Part shown: positions 21,693 to 32,335 of the stretch, one piece after another | How the letters are laid out: each line of letters begins with the position of its first letter | Position numbering within the stretch: the stretch's first letter is position 1 | NCBI RefSeq assembly: GCF_037038585.1 | Contig: NC_092524.1 | Coordinates: 70,704,552-70,768,551 of the forward strand | Source: Patagioenas fasciata | Taxonomy: Eukaryota; Chordata; Aves; Columbiformes; Columbidae | Length of the DNA stretch: 64,000 bases | Direction: 5' to 3' | Notes under the pieces: generated by a model | Databases searched by the model: none | What the model saw: only the letters and a program-made list of their open reading frames with translations | What the model was told of the DNA's origin: nothing | Program-made: the position numbers and the translations under genes

Positions 21693-21790
21693 GGCTCTGC
21701 TGGTCCGGGCTCTGCTGGTCCGGGCTCTGCTGGTCCGGGCTCTGCTGGTCCGGGCTCTGCTGGTCCGGGCTCTGCTGGTCCGGGCTCTGC
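21693..21790. repeat. Minisatellite, 15-bp unit, 6.5 perfect copies
   Basis: The unit GGCTCTGCTGGTCCG is repeated six times without a mismatch from 21693 to 21782, followed by a half unit. Being in phase with codons, it yields a GPGSA-type pentapeptide repeat in one frame and a CWSGL-type repeat in another. Perfect identity suggests recent expansion and likely length polymorphism. Confidence 0.96.
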
Positions 21791-24529
21791 GACCACCAGT
21801 GGAGATCCCTTCCTGGGCCGCACAGAGCAGCCCCAACAGGCTGGAGTTGAGCTGGATTTCTGGTTCAACTCACAACCAGAGGTAGTAAAAATGAATCAGC
21901 TCCTCAGAAGATGGTGTGTGCAGTCAGAGACCTCCGCGATGGCAGCAGACATCTATAAAGTGAGTCTCGTCTTCCCGCAGTGTCTGGAACTAATTGGAGA
22001 GGGGGGGTCAGATAGGGCTGAGTTAGGAGGGTAATTCTTGAATATACAATTTGGTAATTGCTTTACTCTTGTGGTTTGAAACGTTATTATCAGACTTCAA
22101 CAACGGAATTACGTCCTTATTAATCTAAACACGTTGTGTGGGAGGAGATGAGGTGACTGCCGTTCTTTGGGGTGATGGGAGGACTCCTGGTGCTGTTTGC
22201 TGTCGGTCACCCCGGGCAGCACAGCAGCTGCAGCAGGAACGTGCATGGGCTCCTTTCCAGCTTCAGAGGTGTTTCTGGGTCTGGTCACAGTCTTTGTCAT
22301 GACTGTAGGGAATAACAGTGGAACTGATTAAAACTAGAGGGTTTTTGAATTCAGACCTCTGTCACATACTGTAAACGTAGTTTCTGTAGGAGTTGTTTTG
22401 AAACATGACCTCGTTAACAACGCCTCATTTATTCCTTCCTCCAGCTAACGACCAACCAAGGGGTGGGGGGATCTGTAGTCATCTCCATGGAGATCCCCAC
22501 AGGAGATCCAGTAAGAAATCTTGGAGCATTGGCCTGGGGTGTCAAACCTGTGGATGATCTGTTTGGAGAAACAGCAGAACAAGGTTCTGTGTGTCCCCCC
22601 GACCTGCATGGGGAGGACGCAGCACGGCAAGGATGCAGGGATGCTGATGGGAAGCTCTTGTTCTGCTGCTAAGGCTGGCTCATGGGGGGTCCTCCTGGTG
22701 ATGTGGGGACGTGGAGCCAGCGGTGGTGGGACGTGGAGCCAGCGGTGGGCTTGCATGGAGACAGGCTGCAAGGTCTAATTTTTGTTTGAAAATGAGCCTT
22801 TTTGCTACTTGACATACGAAGCTAAGAAGCTGGCTGCTGGGTTTGGAAAGCAGATGTAAGGAAGCAGAGTAATAACACGTCTTATCAGCCAGCTGTATTT
22901 GCGCTGATTCCCCAAGCGTCCCCGATTTAGAGGTTCCTGGGGCCGGGTACCTGAGCCGGGCTGCGTCCCCCCACTCCAGCCCCACATTGGTGCTGGGAAA
23001 GCCGCTCTGCCTGGGCCTCTGTGTGTGCAGATCCTTCCCATGGGGCTGCTGCAACGCAGTGCTCTGATTAAGTTGATTGGGATGTCGATTGATTAGCCTC
23101 CTGCTAATGAAGTGTTGGCTGATGCTGCAGCAGCTCTCATATTCAGAACTTATCTCAAGCAACTGCCTGATCCAGGCAGCTCTCTTGTCAACAGCCGATA
23201 CCTGCCACCCAAAAGCACCTTTGCTGGGTGAAGTGGTGCCAAAAAGCCTCACAGTACCAGTCACCTTGGTGGAGAAAATGTAAAATATTCACTGCAAAGC
23301 GTCATACATGGGCAACTACGTGCAGTGTTCACACCTGCAGCTTCCGACACCCCCGGGCTCCCGTGGGCTTTGTCACAGCTCGTCATTTGCATAGTGTGTT
23401 TGCATTCATTGCATGAAATAAACATGCGGGGTGCATATCCTTGGTGTGCAGCGAGCTCAACCAAAAAACGCCCAACTGCCAGAGCTCAGCTGTGTCACCC
23501 TGCCTGGGAAAGCTGGTGGCACCGCTGTGACACCCGCGCTGCCAGGGCGCAGACCCACATGGGCAATGTGGCACCGTGCAGCAACCAGCGGTGTTGCTCC
23601 CAGCACATTGGGGGTTCCAGGTACCCTTTCTGTACATTTAGAGATAAATGGATTGATCCACACATTAAATATGGTCACATACACGTTGTGTATGAAAAAT
23701 GAACTCTCTTTGCGTACTTGACAGTGGAATTAGAAACCAGCCTCTTGGATGCAAGAGTGAGGAATGGTTTAATTTTTTTTCTTGGGAAAGAAGTTAAAAA
23801 TGGAAATGGAAGCTACTGTGCTTTTTTTTCCTAATTATGAATGTTCAAGCTGTTTACGAGGCATGATGACAACAAACCTACTTTCCATTTAATGAGCTAA
23901 AGATAACTCTAATTGGTATGTGAGTCAGACTGGAGCCATTAAAACAAGTTTTGCACCTGCATTTTTAAGGGTCTGCAATATGGTGGTGCTAAGGATGTGT
24001 GTCCTTCCACGTTTATAGATCCTGGGCATCACTCTGATAATGCGGTTACCTGCATTTTTAATTTAAAATGAATACCCGAGTTTATCCTGATCCAGCAGAA
24101 CTTGCAATTTCTTATGTGGGTCCCACAGAATCACTGGGTCTGAAACAGTGCTTAAAGCACGTGGGGTTGCTGTAGGATGGATGAGAGCCTATATATAAGA
24201 TAAAGGATGTACTTAAGTAGTTAGCTGAACTTAAAGATGGGCTTATTAAGCAGTTTTTATTCTTCCTGGTTTTAGATAATTTGAAGCGTTGAAAGTCTGC
24301 ATGATTCAAACTTTATAACATCTGTAAATGCTGGTAACAGAATGAAAGGATCCTTAAGACTTTTGTCTTCAAAGCAGAATGGTCTTTAAAGCTCTCACTG
24401 TGCAAGGATCACCACAAGTGTGACACTTTTGAAATAACCACCGCCTTTCTTTGATTTGTCACTTGACAGCTCAGATTTGCGATATGGAATAACGGAGGGA
24501 AGAGCTGGTGCCTCGCTGTGCCCCCAGCT
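21791..24529. other. Unique sequence with a small duplication
   Basis: A 22-bp unit (GGGACGTGGAGCCAGCGGTG plus two bases) is duplicated in tandem at 22706-22749. 23700-24500 is A/T-rich. No gene was recognised. A GTGAGT donor-like site at 21960 ends a frame, but the acceptor side is not convincing. Confidence 0.5.
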
Positions 24530-24966
24530 GGTGGGTGTCTGGGGGTGCGGGGCAGCCGTCCCTGCCCACCCCTTGGCCGGTGGGTGTCTGGGGGTGCGGG
24601 GCAGCCGTCCCTGCCCACCCCTTGGCCGGTGGGTGTCTGGGGGTGCGGGGCAGCCGTCCCTGCCCACCCCTTGGCCGGTGGGTGTCCAGGGGTGCGGGGC
24701 AGCTGTCCCTGCCCACCCCTTGGCCGGTGGGTGTCCGGGGGCGTGGGGCGGCTGTCCCTGCCCACCCCTTGGCCGGTGGGTGTCCAGGGGTGCGGGGCAG
24801 CTGTCCCTGCCCACCCCCTTGGCCGGTGGGTGTCCGGGGGCGTGGGGCGGCTGTCCCTGCCCACCCCTTGGCCGGTGGGTGTCCGGGGGCGTGGGGCGGC
24901 TGTCCCTGCCCACCCCTTGGCTGGTGGGTGTCCGGGGGCGTGGGGCGGCCGTCCCTGCCCACCCCT
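24530..24966. repeat. Minisatellite, 49-bp unit, 9 units
   Basis: Nine units of 49 bp (one of 50) start at 24530, each beginning GGTGGGTGTC and ending CCCACCCCTTGGCC. The first three units carry TGGGGGTGCGGGGCAGCCG; later ones switch to CCGGGGGCGTGGGGCGGCTG or CCAGGGGTGCGGGGCAGCTG. The array therefore has sub-types in blocks. GGTGGG at the start and CCCACC at the end of a unit are complementary and could pair. All frames are stop-free, which creates frames of about 160-190 codons on both strands. These are not treated as genes. Confidence 0.96.
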
Positions 24967-27900
24967 GTCCAGCACTGTGGATCCGCCACCGTGAGCGGGT
25001 GATGAGGGATGAGCTCAGAAAAGCACCGCAAAGGGACTAATTAAGGTGAGCAATTTTCCTTTGTTTCCATTCCTCACAGCAGCCTAATTGGAACGTAGAG
25101 GCATTTTCACTTGGAGAAGGATTAATTTTAACTGATAAATGCCCCGGTCTCAAATAATTTTCCGTAGGCTGCTGCGGTGACGTCGTTTGGCGAGGAGATG
25201 GCTCAGACTGCAGCCCAGCGAGGCACTTACATGTGGATCAGAGTTTCAGCATCCAAGTAGTTGTGATTAATAAGAAGTAATTTGGTTAGAAGAAGCTTCT
25301 TGGCTCAGAGTTTTGTGCCACTAATCCTCAGTTAACTTCTCCAGAGCGGTCCAGAAAAGCAGGGTCCTTCTGCAGGAGGAGTCAAGCAATATCATTAAGG
25401 GTGTGTTGGTCCTGACTGCTGCAGAAGAGGCATTAAAATGTCCAGCCCGTGGATGTCGTTGCAGTGTGCCCTTGTTAATAGGTAAAGGAGCTGCTTATGG
25501 TTTTGCTCATGAATAACATGTGCATCTTCTAAAGTGAGTGTGGGGCCTGGGGACCCCACAGTGGCATCTGGGGACACGCGTGGCCGGGGGAGCTGTGCCA
25601 TCCCCGTGGCCTCTGGGCTGCGGCAGGCACTGCTGTGGGGATGCAGCTCTGGTGCTTGTCCATCACATGGAGGGAAGTGGCCCTTCCTTCACCCCTCAGC
25701 GGGATCCCCACGGTGTGACGGGGTGACGTCGCTCGTTGTCACTGACGCTGATCCTGCCGCACTGATGGCACGTGCATCACACCCGCCGTGCTTTGTGGGG
25801 CCCGGAAAATGAGCGTGGGGCTTCCCTCTTTGGGAAGGGTTTGTCTGTCTGCAAGGATGGGTGGGTGCAGAAATGGGGAGTCTTGCTCCTGCTCTGCAGC
25901 CCTCACGAGCTGTCCCTGTCCCCAGGTGCCCCCTGCTCTCCCAGGACACCACGCTGCGCTGGCTGCACGTCTGGAACAACCGATGGGCAGCACCGCGTTT
26001 CCAGGCTTGGTCTTAATATCTGCAAGATGAGACCTTCAGATGCTTTACTGCTCTGTCATCATCCCTGTGTTTGATGAGTAATCTTTATTTGATTCCTTTT
26101 TAAATTTCGTTTCATGCAGAGAAGGAACAACCTTTTGTTATTTTACTGCTTGAGATTAGGATTAGTCCTTAAGAAGTCGGCGGGTGCTTTATGACCCGTT
26201 TCTGATTTATCTGCCTGCTTTTACAAGAGCACGGTTCGTTTGGAGAACTCGTAGCTTAGGAATGTGTAGCTGGAGAGTCTGTACTTTGTGTGTTGCGTTG
26301 CTGGTCTGTACTGGCGCCCTCTGAACTGGGGAACCATGGGCAGGTTGCAGGAGGGGAAGCAGTGAGGTGGAGGTTGGACATGGACTCCGAAGGTCTTGGG
26401 GTATCTCCTGCCACCGCAGGGCTATCGCTGGAGCCAGCCCGGCTGCTCCGGGCTTCTCTGGTGCTGGGAGGCAAACAGCACCAGTGCCCAGATGGGACCT
26501 TACCAGTGCCAGACAGAAGGGAGCATCCACCCGTCTTGTCCATGTCTCGCCAGTTTGGCTCTAAGGGCTGGTCAGGCACAGCTTGTCCTTCACATCTCTC
26601 CTGGCTGTTCCCATCATCTCTTTGTGCTCCGTGCACGCAGCCGCAGCCTCAGAGGTTCTGCTCCGTCTGCCTCTCGTGGCCTCTTGAGAAGCTGCACTGG
26701 TCCATAAACTGCGTTGGTATGGCACAACCACCTCAACTCAAACTTTACAGGGAGTTGTCTTGCCTGTTCTGACCTCTTTACCTTCTTCCCCTCAACCCAG
26801 GGAGAGACCATGCACGGACTTTCTCAAATAAGTCAGATATTGAAAAATATCATTTTTAATAGTCTGTGATGCATTCAAGCTGTGTCCCATGTCTTGTCTG
26901 ACGCAGCAAGCAAGGTCAAAATGAACATGCTGCAACTTCCAACAGTGGAGCGATGGAGGAAGCAGGTTTGTGCAGCGGAGCGAACAGCTGGTTCCGTGCT
27001 GCAGAAGGTGGAAGTGTTGCACGCTGCTTTGTAACAACAAACACACAAGATGCTTAAAATTACCAGGCTGCTATCTATTGTGCAATTCCTCAGTAATGGC
27101 AACAAAATTTAAGCGGCTTTTGCACACAGTGATAGTTTTGCAGAAAACCGTGTTGAGCAGTGCTTAAAAGAGGAAAAAACTAACAATTTGAAGGACGAGG
27201 GAGGTAAAGGACAGGAGTCGTGCTGCTGGCAACAGTTCTTCGGGAATCACTCAGAGTTGCTGAAATCAGGGTTTCTCGAGCTGAGATGGAAGCCACACAG
27301 AGAAGTGATTCTCTGCCATGAGCTTGGGCAGCTCAGAAAGGTTCATCCAAAATCAGTTTTTCTTTTATATGTAAATTCTGACTATGACTTTTCCAAGCAG
27401 CTGCCTGCAAGCCGTGCATCTGTGATCCGTTTTGGCCCCTGACCTCAACATTTCAAATGAATTTGTAAGAGTGTGTAAGGATTTCCTGAGATGGAATATG
27501 CTTGGATAATAGTGCTGATTCCGTCTGATTCCACTTTTTTGCTGGATCGGGTGACACGGCTGATAACACAGTGGTGCTTTGGGATTTGTTCAGTTATTTG
27601 TTTTCCCTCGAGACCGCACGTGGCGCACCAGGTTTGGTGGGCTTGCAGCGCTCCCAGGTATTTCGGGGGAGAGATTGAAGATGCCATGCCTATTACAGTA
27701 ATAAAAACACTAATAATAGATGTGGAAATACAGGACATATTTTGGATTTCAGCCCGCAGCCTCCGTTCTGTGATGCTCCTCACCCAGTGCGTCTTTCTGG
27801 CTCCATCCCAGTAGGGACCCGCTTTCTCTTTAGTCCGATAAGCACGACTGTGAACTTGTCCCCTTTAGAGAGAGCTGTCCTCTGTGCAGGACATGTGCAC

Positions 27901-27978
27901 GTGGAACTCTGGGCCCTTGGACACCAGAAGGGCTAGATACATTTGGAAAAACAATTAAAACCAAACAAACCAAAACCC
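24967..27978. other. Unique sequence, no gene seen
   Basis: 25530-26000 and 26330-26700 are GC-richer, the rest mixed or A/T-rich. No mobile element or domain-bearing frame was recognised. Confidence 0.5.
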
Positions 27979-28088
27979 AAGCCCCACACCGGCTTGTGGG
28001 TCAGTCAGAGCTGGCCATCCAACACAACTTTGCAAGCCCCACACCGGCTCGTGGGTCAGTCAGAGCTGGCCATCCAACACAACTTTCC
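27979..28088. repeat. Tandem duplication, 55-bp unit, 2 copies
   Basis: AAGCCCCACACCGGCTTGTG at about 27979 recurs 55 bases later with a C for T. The downstream block GTCAGTCAGAGCTGGCCATC and CAACACAACTTT is identical in both. A CAAAC-rich stretch (27950-27978) precedes it. Confidence 0.93.
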
Positions 28089-28632
28089 AAGGAAAAGTGT
28101 TTTTTTCATTTTTCTTCCTGGCTTTAAACATAAAACTGTTTTTCTCTCTATTTTTCTTTCCAAGAGAAGTCCCTGGAAGGGCTGGCTCCTGCAGTTCCCG
28201 TGTAAGCATCAGGTGCAATTTCAGAGCCATTTGGCCGAAGACGCGTGTCTGACAGAAAGGCACAGCTGTAATTTCTCAGGCCTAGCGAGGGATGCCAAAT
28301 AAATCTATATCTTCTTGACAATTATATCTTTACAGGAGCTTTGGAAAGAACATCTGAAAAGTGAACTTATTGATAAGCTTTCTTATTAGAGGAAAGTGCT
28401 TTGGTGAAGCCCGTGAATGCAGTATTTAATGATGGATCTCTTGGAAGAAGCAGCTGTGGGAGGCCAGTTAGAGGCAGCTTTTTATTGACAAACTTTTATT
28501 TTAGAAGTTCTTCTAACAAAGCCTTAGCTTGAGTCACTTCGTGGTGGATCTGGAAAAACAGATAGGAAGCATATGTAATTTGTGCTTGAGTCAAACCACA
28601 AAGTAAATTGGCTTAATGTCCACGCTGATGGC
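28089..28632. other. Unique sequence, no gene seen
   Basis: A/T-rich DNA between the 55-bp duplication and the 68-bp minisatellite. Nothing was recognised. Confidence 0.5.
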
Positions 28633-29043
28633 GCATTGACTGGGTTCACAAAGGGGTGCGTTTGCAGGAATGGGGGTGCAAACACACACCCAGCGGTTCT
28701 GCATTGACTGGGTTCACAAAGGGGTGCGTTTGCAGGAATGGGGGTGCAAACACGCACCCAGCGGTTCTGCATTGACTGGGTTCACAAAGGGGTGCGTTTG
28801 CAGGAATGGGGGTGCAAACACACACCCAGCGGTTCTGCATTGACTGGGTTCACAAAGGGGTGCGTTTGCAGGAATGGGGGTGCAAACACACACCCAGCGG
28901 TTCTGCATTGACTGGGTTCACAAAGGGGTGCGTTTGCAGGAATGGAGGTGCAAACACACACCCAGCAGTTCTGCATTGACGGGGTTCACAAAGGGGTGCG
29001 TTTGCAGGAATGGGGGGGATGAGAACACACACCGAGCGGTTCT
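28633..29043. repeat. Minisatellite, 68-bp unit, 6 units
   Basis: Units start at exactly 28633, 28701, 28769, 28837, 28905 and 28973 with GCATTGACTGGGTTCACAAA. They continue GGGGTGCGTTTGCAGGAATG and end CCCAGCGGTTCT. The first four differ by only one or two bases; the fifth (AATGGAGG) and especially the sixth (GACGGGG, GATGAGAAC) are diverged. This suggests expansion from the left side. Frames of 64-129 codons here are repeat artefacts. Confidence 0.96.
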
Positions 29044-29964
29044 GCATTCGTACAACAACAGGGAACCGCTGGATGGGGAAAACTGATCGCAGAACGTGGT
29101 GTTTCGGTGCTTCTGCCAAAAGCTGCCCCGTCCCCCTCCCTGTGCCCCCGTGTTGGGAAATTAGTGACTTTGAGAGAGAACAGGGCTCGTTAACAGCTCC
29201 TAGGAGTAACACTACATGGCAAACGGGAAGTACCTCCAAAGTCAGATATGAGATTAATTAACGTTACCTGTGATCTGCTTACACAGGAGAGCTAAAGGCT
29301 CCGATTTTACTGCTCGTTCCGTGTTCGTGACTCTCCCGTAGCTGGGCTGTCCGAAAGGACAAATGTAGCTTAATTCAGTTTGCTATTTAGGACATCTATA
29401 TATAAACACAGGAATATAGGATGTGACCCCTGGGAGGACCTTTATGCACTCCTCCTCTATTTGCCCTACTTCTGCTAATGATGTTTTCCAAGTAGGTGCT
29501 TATTCATGAAACTCCTCTTGCAGTAAACGTCTGTAAATTCTGCAGGATGTATTTTCTGCTGTCCTGCTAAGGCGTTCTTGAATCTGAGCAGACAGCTATT
29601 ACCTGCCAGCGGTGTAAAAATGTAGTTCCTATGTGTCAATGCTTTCAAATTTCTGTGCTTTGACCAGGACCTGTTAGGGCTGAATCCTCCTCGCCGTCCT
29701 CGTGGGGGTTTCCTGCGCACCGATGTGGCACTTTTTGATTATTCTCAGCCCCAGTGAAATTCTTTCATAGTCTTACAGCAACTTAGTAGGAACTGAGCTG
29801 GAGAAATAGGAAGGGAGTTCACCTGCCTGGAGGAGCTTGCAGGAGTCACAGCATCCGAGTTCTACAGAGAGCAAAACAAACCAAACAAGGACAAAATAAA
29901 TTCAAAGATGGAAGAAAAGCTGGCAGGATTGAGGTGGTATGGGCACCAGCTGGCCTGCTCCCCC
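29044..29964. other. Unique sequence, no gene seen
   Basis: Mixed composition. A CAAA-rich stretch lies at 29870-29895 and no gene or complete element was recognised. Confidence 0.5.
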
Positions 29965-30187
29965 TCTGCCGGGGAAATTGAGGCTGGAGATGAGAAAGCA
30001 ATTCTGTGCAGAGAGAGTGGTCAGCATTGGAATGGCTGCCCAGGGAGGTGCTGGACTCACCGGCCCTGGAGGTTTTTAAGCTGAGATTGGACATGGCACT
30101 TAGTGCCGTGATCTGGTCAATGGACTGGAGTTGGACCAAGGGTTGGACTGGATGATCTCTGAGGGCTTTTCCAACCCAGTCCATGCT
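29965..30187 (+). mobile_element. CR1 LINE 3' end (about 220 bp)
   Basis: A forward CR1 with the blocks GGCTGGAGATGAGAAAGCAA, GGCTGCCCAGGGAGGTGCTG, CTGGAGGTTTTTAAGCTGAG and GGTTGGACTGGATGATCTCT, and the final TCCAACCCAGTCCATGCTAT. It is the same subfamily as the copy at 1413-1565, with only a handful of mismatches over the shared 110 bases, but extends further 5'. Confidence 0.93.
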
Positions 30188-31014
30188 ATGAGCAATATTG
30201 GAGCAACGATCAAAGCAACGCAGGGCGTGAGCAGTGGGCTGTGCGGAACAACACAGGCGAAGCGGGAGGGAAGCCCAGTTTTTGAGCAAGAAGGGAGCAA
30301 ATGTGGTGGAATGTGGACATCCAGCTGGGGATGGAAATGCACCCACGTGCAGTGGCTTCCATCGGTGTTGGAAAGAAAGAGCCTGGTGAATGTTGTGCTG
30401 CATACAGGGGGTGGGAATCCTCTGCTGGGGTGGAGGATGGACATGAGAGTTTGAAAAAATGGCATGGTATTTTGGAAAAAAGCAGAGCCAAATATATAAC
30501 TAGCTACACAGATTTGCCTCGCAGCGTTTCTGTGGATTGAAACCCCACACTCACGTGGGAAAATCGTACTCTAGTTTTGATCTTCTGACCGGAATGGTAT
30601 CTGGGACTGTGAAATGCTAAAGAGGATTAGAGAGGTTGCGAGGATATAAAAGAAGTAATAAAAGATTTCAGTTATCAGTGTCATGCACAGGCTACATTTC
30701 TGGATGCAATAAACAACCGGTGTTTGTTGGAGCAGGCAAAAGAGAAAAGCAACTGCAATTTAGTCATGAGCAACATGGAGATGGGGCTGCAGATAAAGTT
30801 ATAGAAGAGCCATATTGTGATGGAGATGAGGGCAAGTTAAACATGCTTGTAGAAGTTAGAAAGTAAAAAATATGTATGATAATAATACCTAACTTCAGAA
30901 GAAAAGCTCTATAAAATGGAGCAAAACAATTAAAGGATCAGGTAATGCAGCAGAAATGCCTATGGAAAATAGGTGAGGTGGGATGTAGCAGGCGAGAGGC
31001 TCCGAGTGCCCCAG
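30188..31014. other. Unique sequence, no gene seen
   Basis: No feature was recognised; A/T-rich from 30480 to 30960. Confidence 0.5.
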
Positions 31015-31155
31015 CACATCTGCTCCCAGCTGTGCCCCCTGGCACAGCTGCATCCAGCTCTGCCCCCCCCCCCCCATCTGCACCCAGCTGTGCCCGCCCC
31101 CCCCACCCCACCCCCCCTGGCACATCTGCACCCAGCTGTGCCCCCAGCAGCCCCA
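31015..31155. repeat. Imperfect C-rich repeat with poly(C) runs
   Basis: Degenerate copies of a CATCTGCACCCAGCTGTGCC motif recur at roughly 1020, 1075 and 1125 within the 31-kb stretch, separated by C-runs of up to 14 bases. It is a short, decayed minisatellite. Confidence 0.75.
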
Positions 31156-31875
31156 CACCTCACAGAGGGTGAAAGTCAGAAGGCAGCCTCCAAAAAATGC
31201 ATAGCCCACCTAAAGAAGGAAAACAAAGAGCACAGGCATGAGCTAATTACTGCAGATTTGCACTTAACAGGGCTCAGGAAATTTCTGGGGAGCAACAGGC
31301 TTGGAAACTAATAATAAAACTACTATTATGGGAATCAGAATTGATGTGTAACAAAAACTTGAGGCCAAGGTGTAGTGAAGGCGGGGGGGGAATCCAGCAG
31401 AACTTGCTGACCCCTCGCGATGAGCTTGGTGGGAATTGCATCAGCAATTTAATAGGAATGGTGATGAAGACGACCAGACTCGGACTGGCTTCTGTAGAAC
31501 ATCCGTGTGTTGATATCCGCTTTATTGCGCTGCATTCTCGCGGGATGCTGTTCCGTTACAGAATCATGCAGTTTCCTTCCACCTTACCAACTCTTTCCAT
31601 ATATCTTCTGATCCTACTCCTAATGATTCCTCCGTCTTCCCTGATGTGGGAATTGCATCACATGGAGGTGAATGTCCTTTTAAATGCGAATGTCAAACTT
31701 GTATGGGGTAACCCAAAATGTTTTCATTCTTGTATAACGATTTTCAGCAAGTTTCTAACGTGACTCTGCTGGCTTCGTGTTTTCCAGCCCTGTGCAGTTT
31801 CGCCTCCGATTTTGCCATTTCTGTTTGCTCCCCGCTGGCAAATGTCGCTGTTTGTGTGTGCGGGGTGACGCAGGT
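31156..31875. other. Unique sequence, no gene seen
   Basis: Mixed composition; no gene or element was recognised. Confidence 0.5.
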
Positions 31876-32335
31876 GGGGCTGCGGCAGGGCTGGGTGCTG
31901 GGGCAGGGCTGGGTGCTGGGGCAGGGCTGGGTGCTGCAGGGCGGGGTGCTGGGGCAGGGCGGGGTGCTGGGGCAGGGCTGGGTGCTGCAGGGCGGGGTGC
32001 TGGGGCAGGGCGGGGTGCTGGGGCAGGGCTGGGTGCTGCAGGGCGGGGTGCTGGGGCAGGGCGGGGTGCTGGGGCAGGGCGGGGTGCTGGGGCAGGGCTG
32101 GGTGCTGGGGCAGGGCTGGGTGCTGCAGGGCGGGGTGCTGGGGCAGGGCTGGGTGCTGGGGCAGGGCTGGGTGCTGGGGCAGGGCTGGGTGCTGCAGGGC
32201 TGGGTGCTGGGGCAGGGCTGGGTGCTGGGGCAGGGCTGGGTGCTGGGGCAGGGCTGGGTGCTGGGGCAGGGCTGGGTGCTGCAGGGCTGGGTGCTGGGGC
32301 AGGGCTGGGTGCTGGGGTAGGGCTGGGTGCTGCAG
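31876..32335. repeat. G-rich minisatellite, 18/15-bp units, about 25 units
   Basis: From 31895 I count 18 units of 18 bp (GTGCTGGGGCAGGGCTGG or its C-to-G variant ending CGG) and 6 units of 15 bp (GTGCTGCAGGGCGGG-like), then a final partial unit with a TAG. Flanking half units extend it to 31876 and 32335. In the left half an 18-15-18 block of 51 bp is repeated three times, a higher-order unit. All units are multiples of 3 without stops, so frames of about 210 codons run through on both strands (VLGQGW, GAGAGL or QHPALP repeats). The plus strand has four or more GGG runs separated by 2 to 4 bases throughout, a canonical G-quadruplex motif. Confidence 0.96.

Noticed and set aside
21357-22034. 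225-codon frame followed by a GTGAGT-like donor at 21960
   Set aside because: The frame depends on the perfect 15-bp repeat, no good acceptor precedes it, and the peptide is not recognised.
28633-29043. CRISPR-like array of 68-bp repeats
   Set aside because: Units are contiguous with no unique spacers and the genomic context is avian, so this is a minisatellite.
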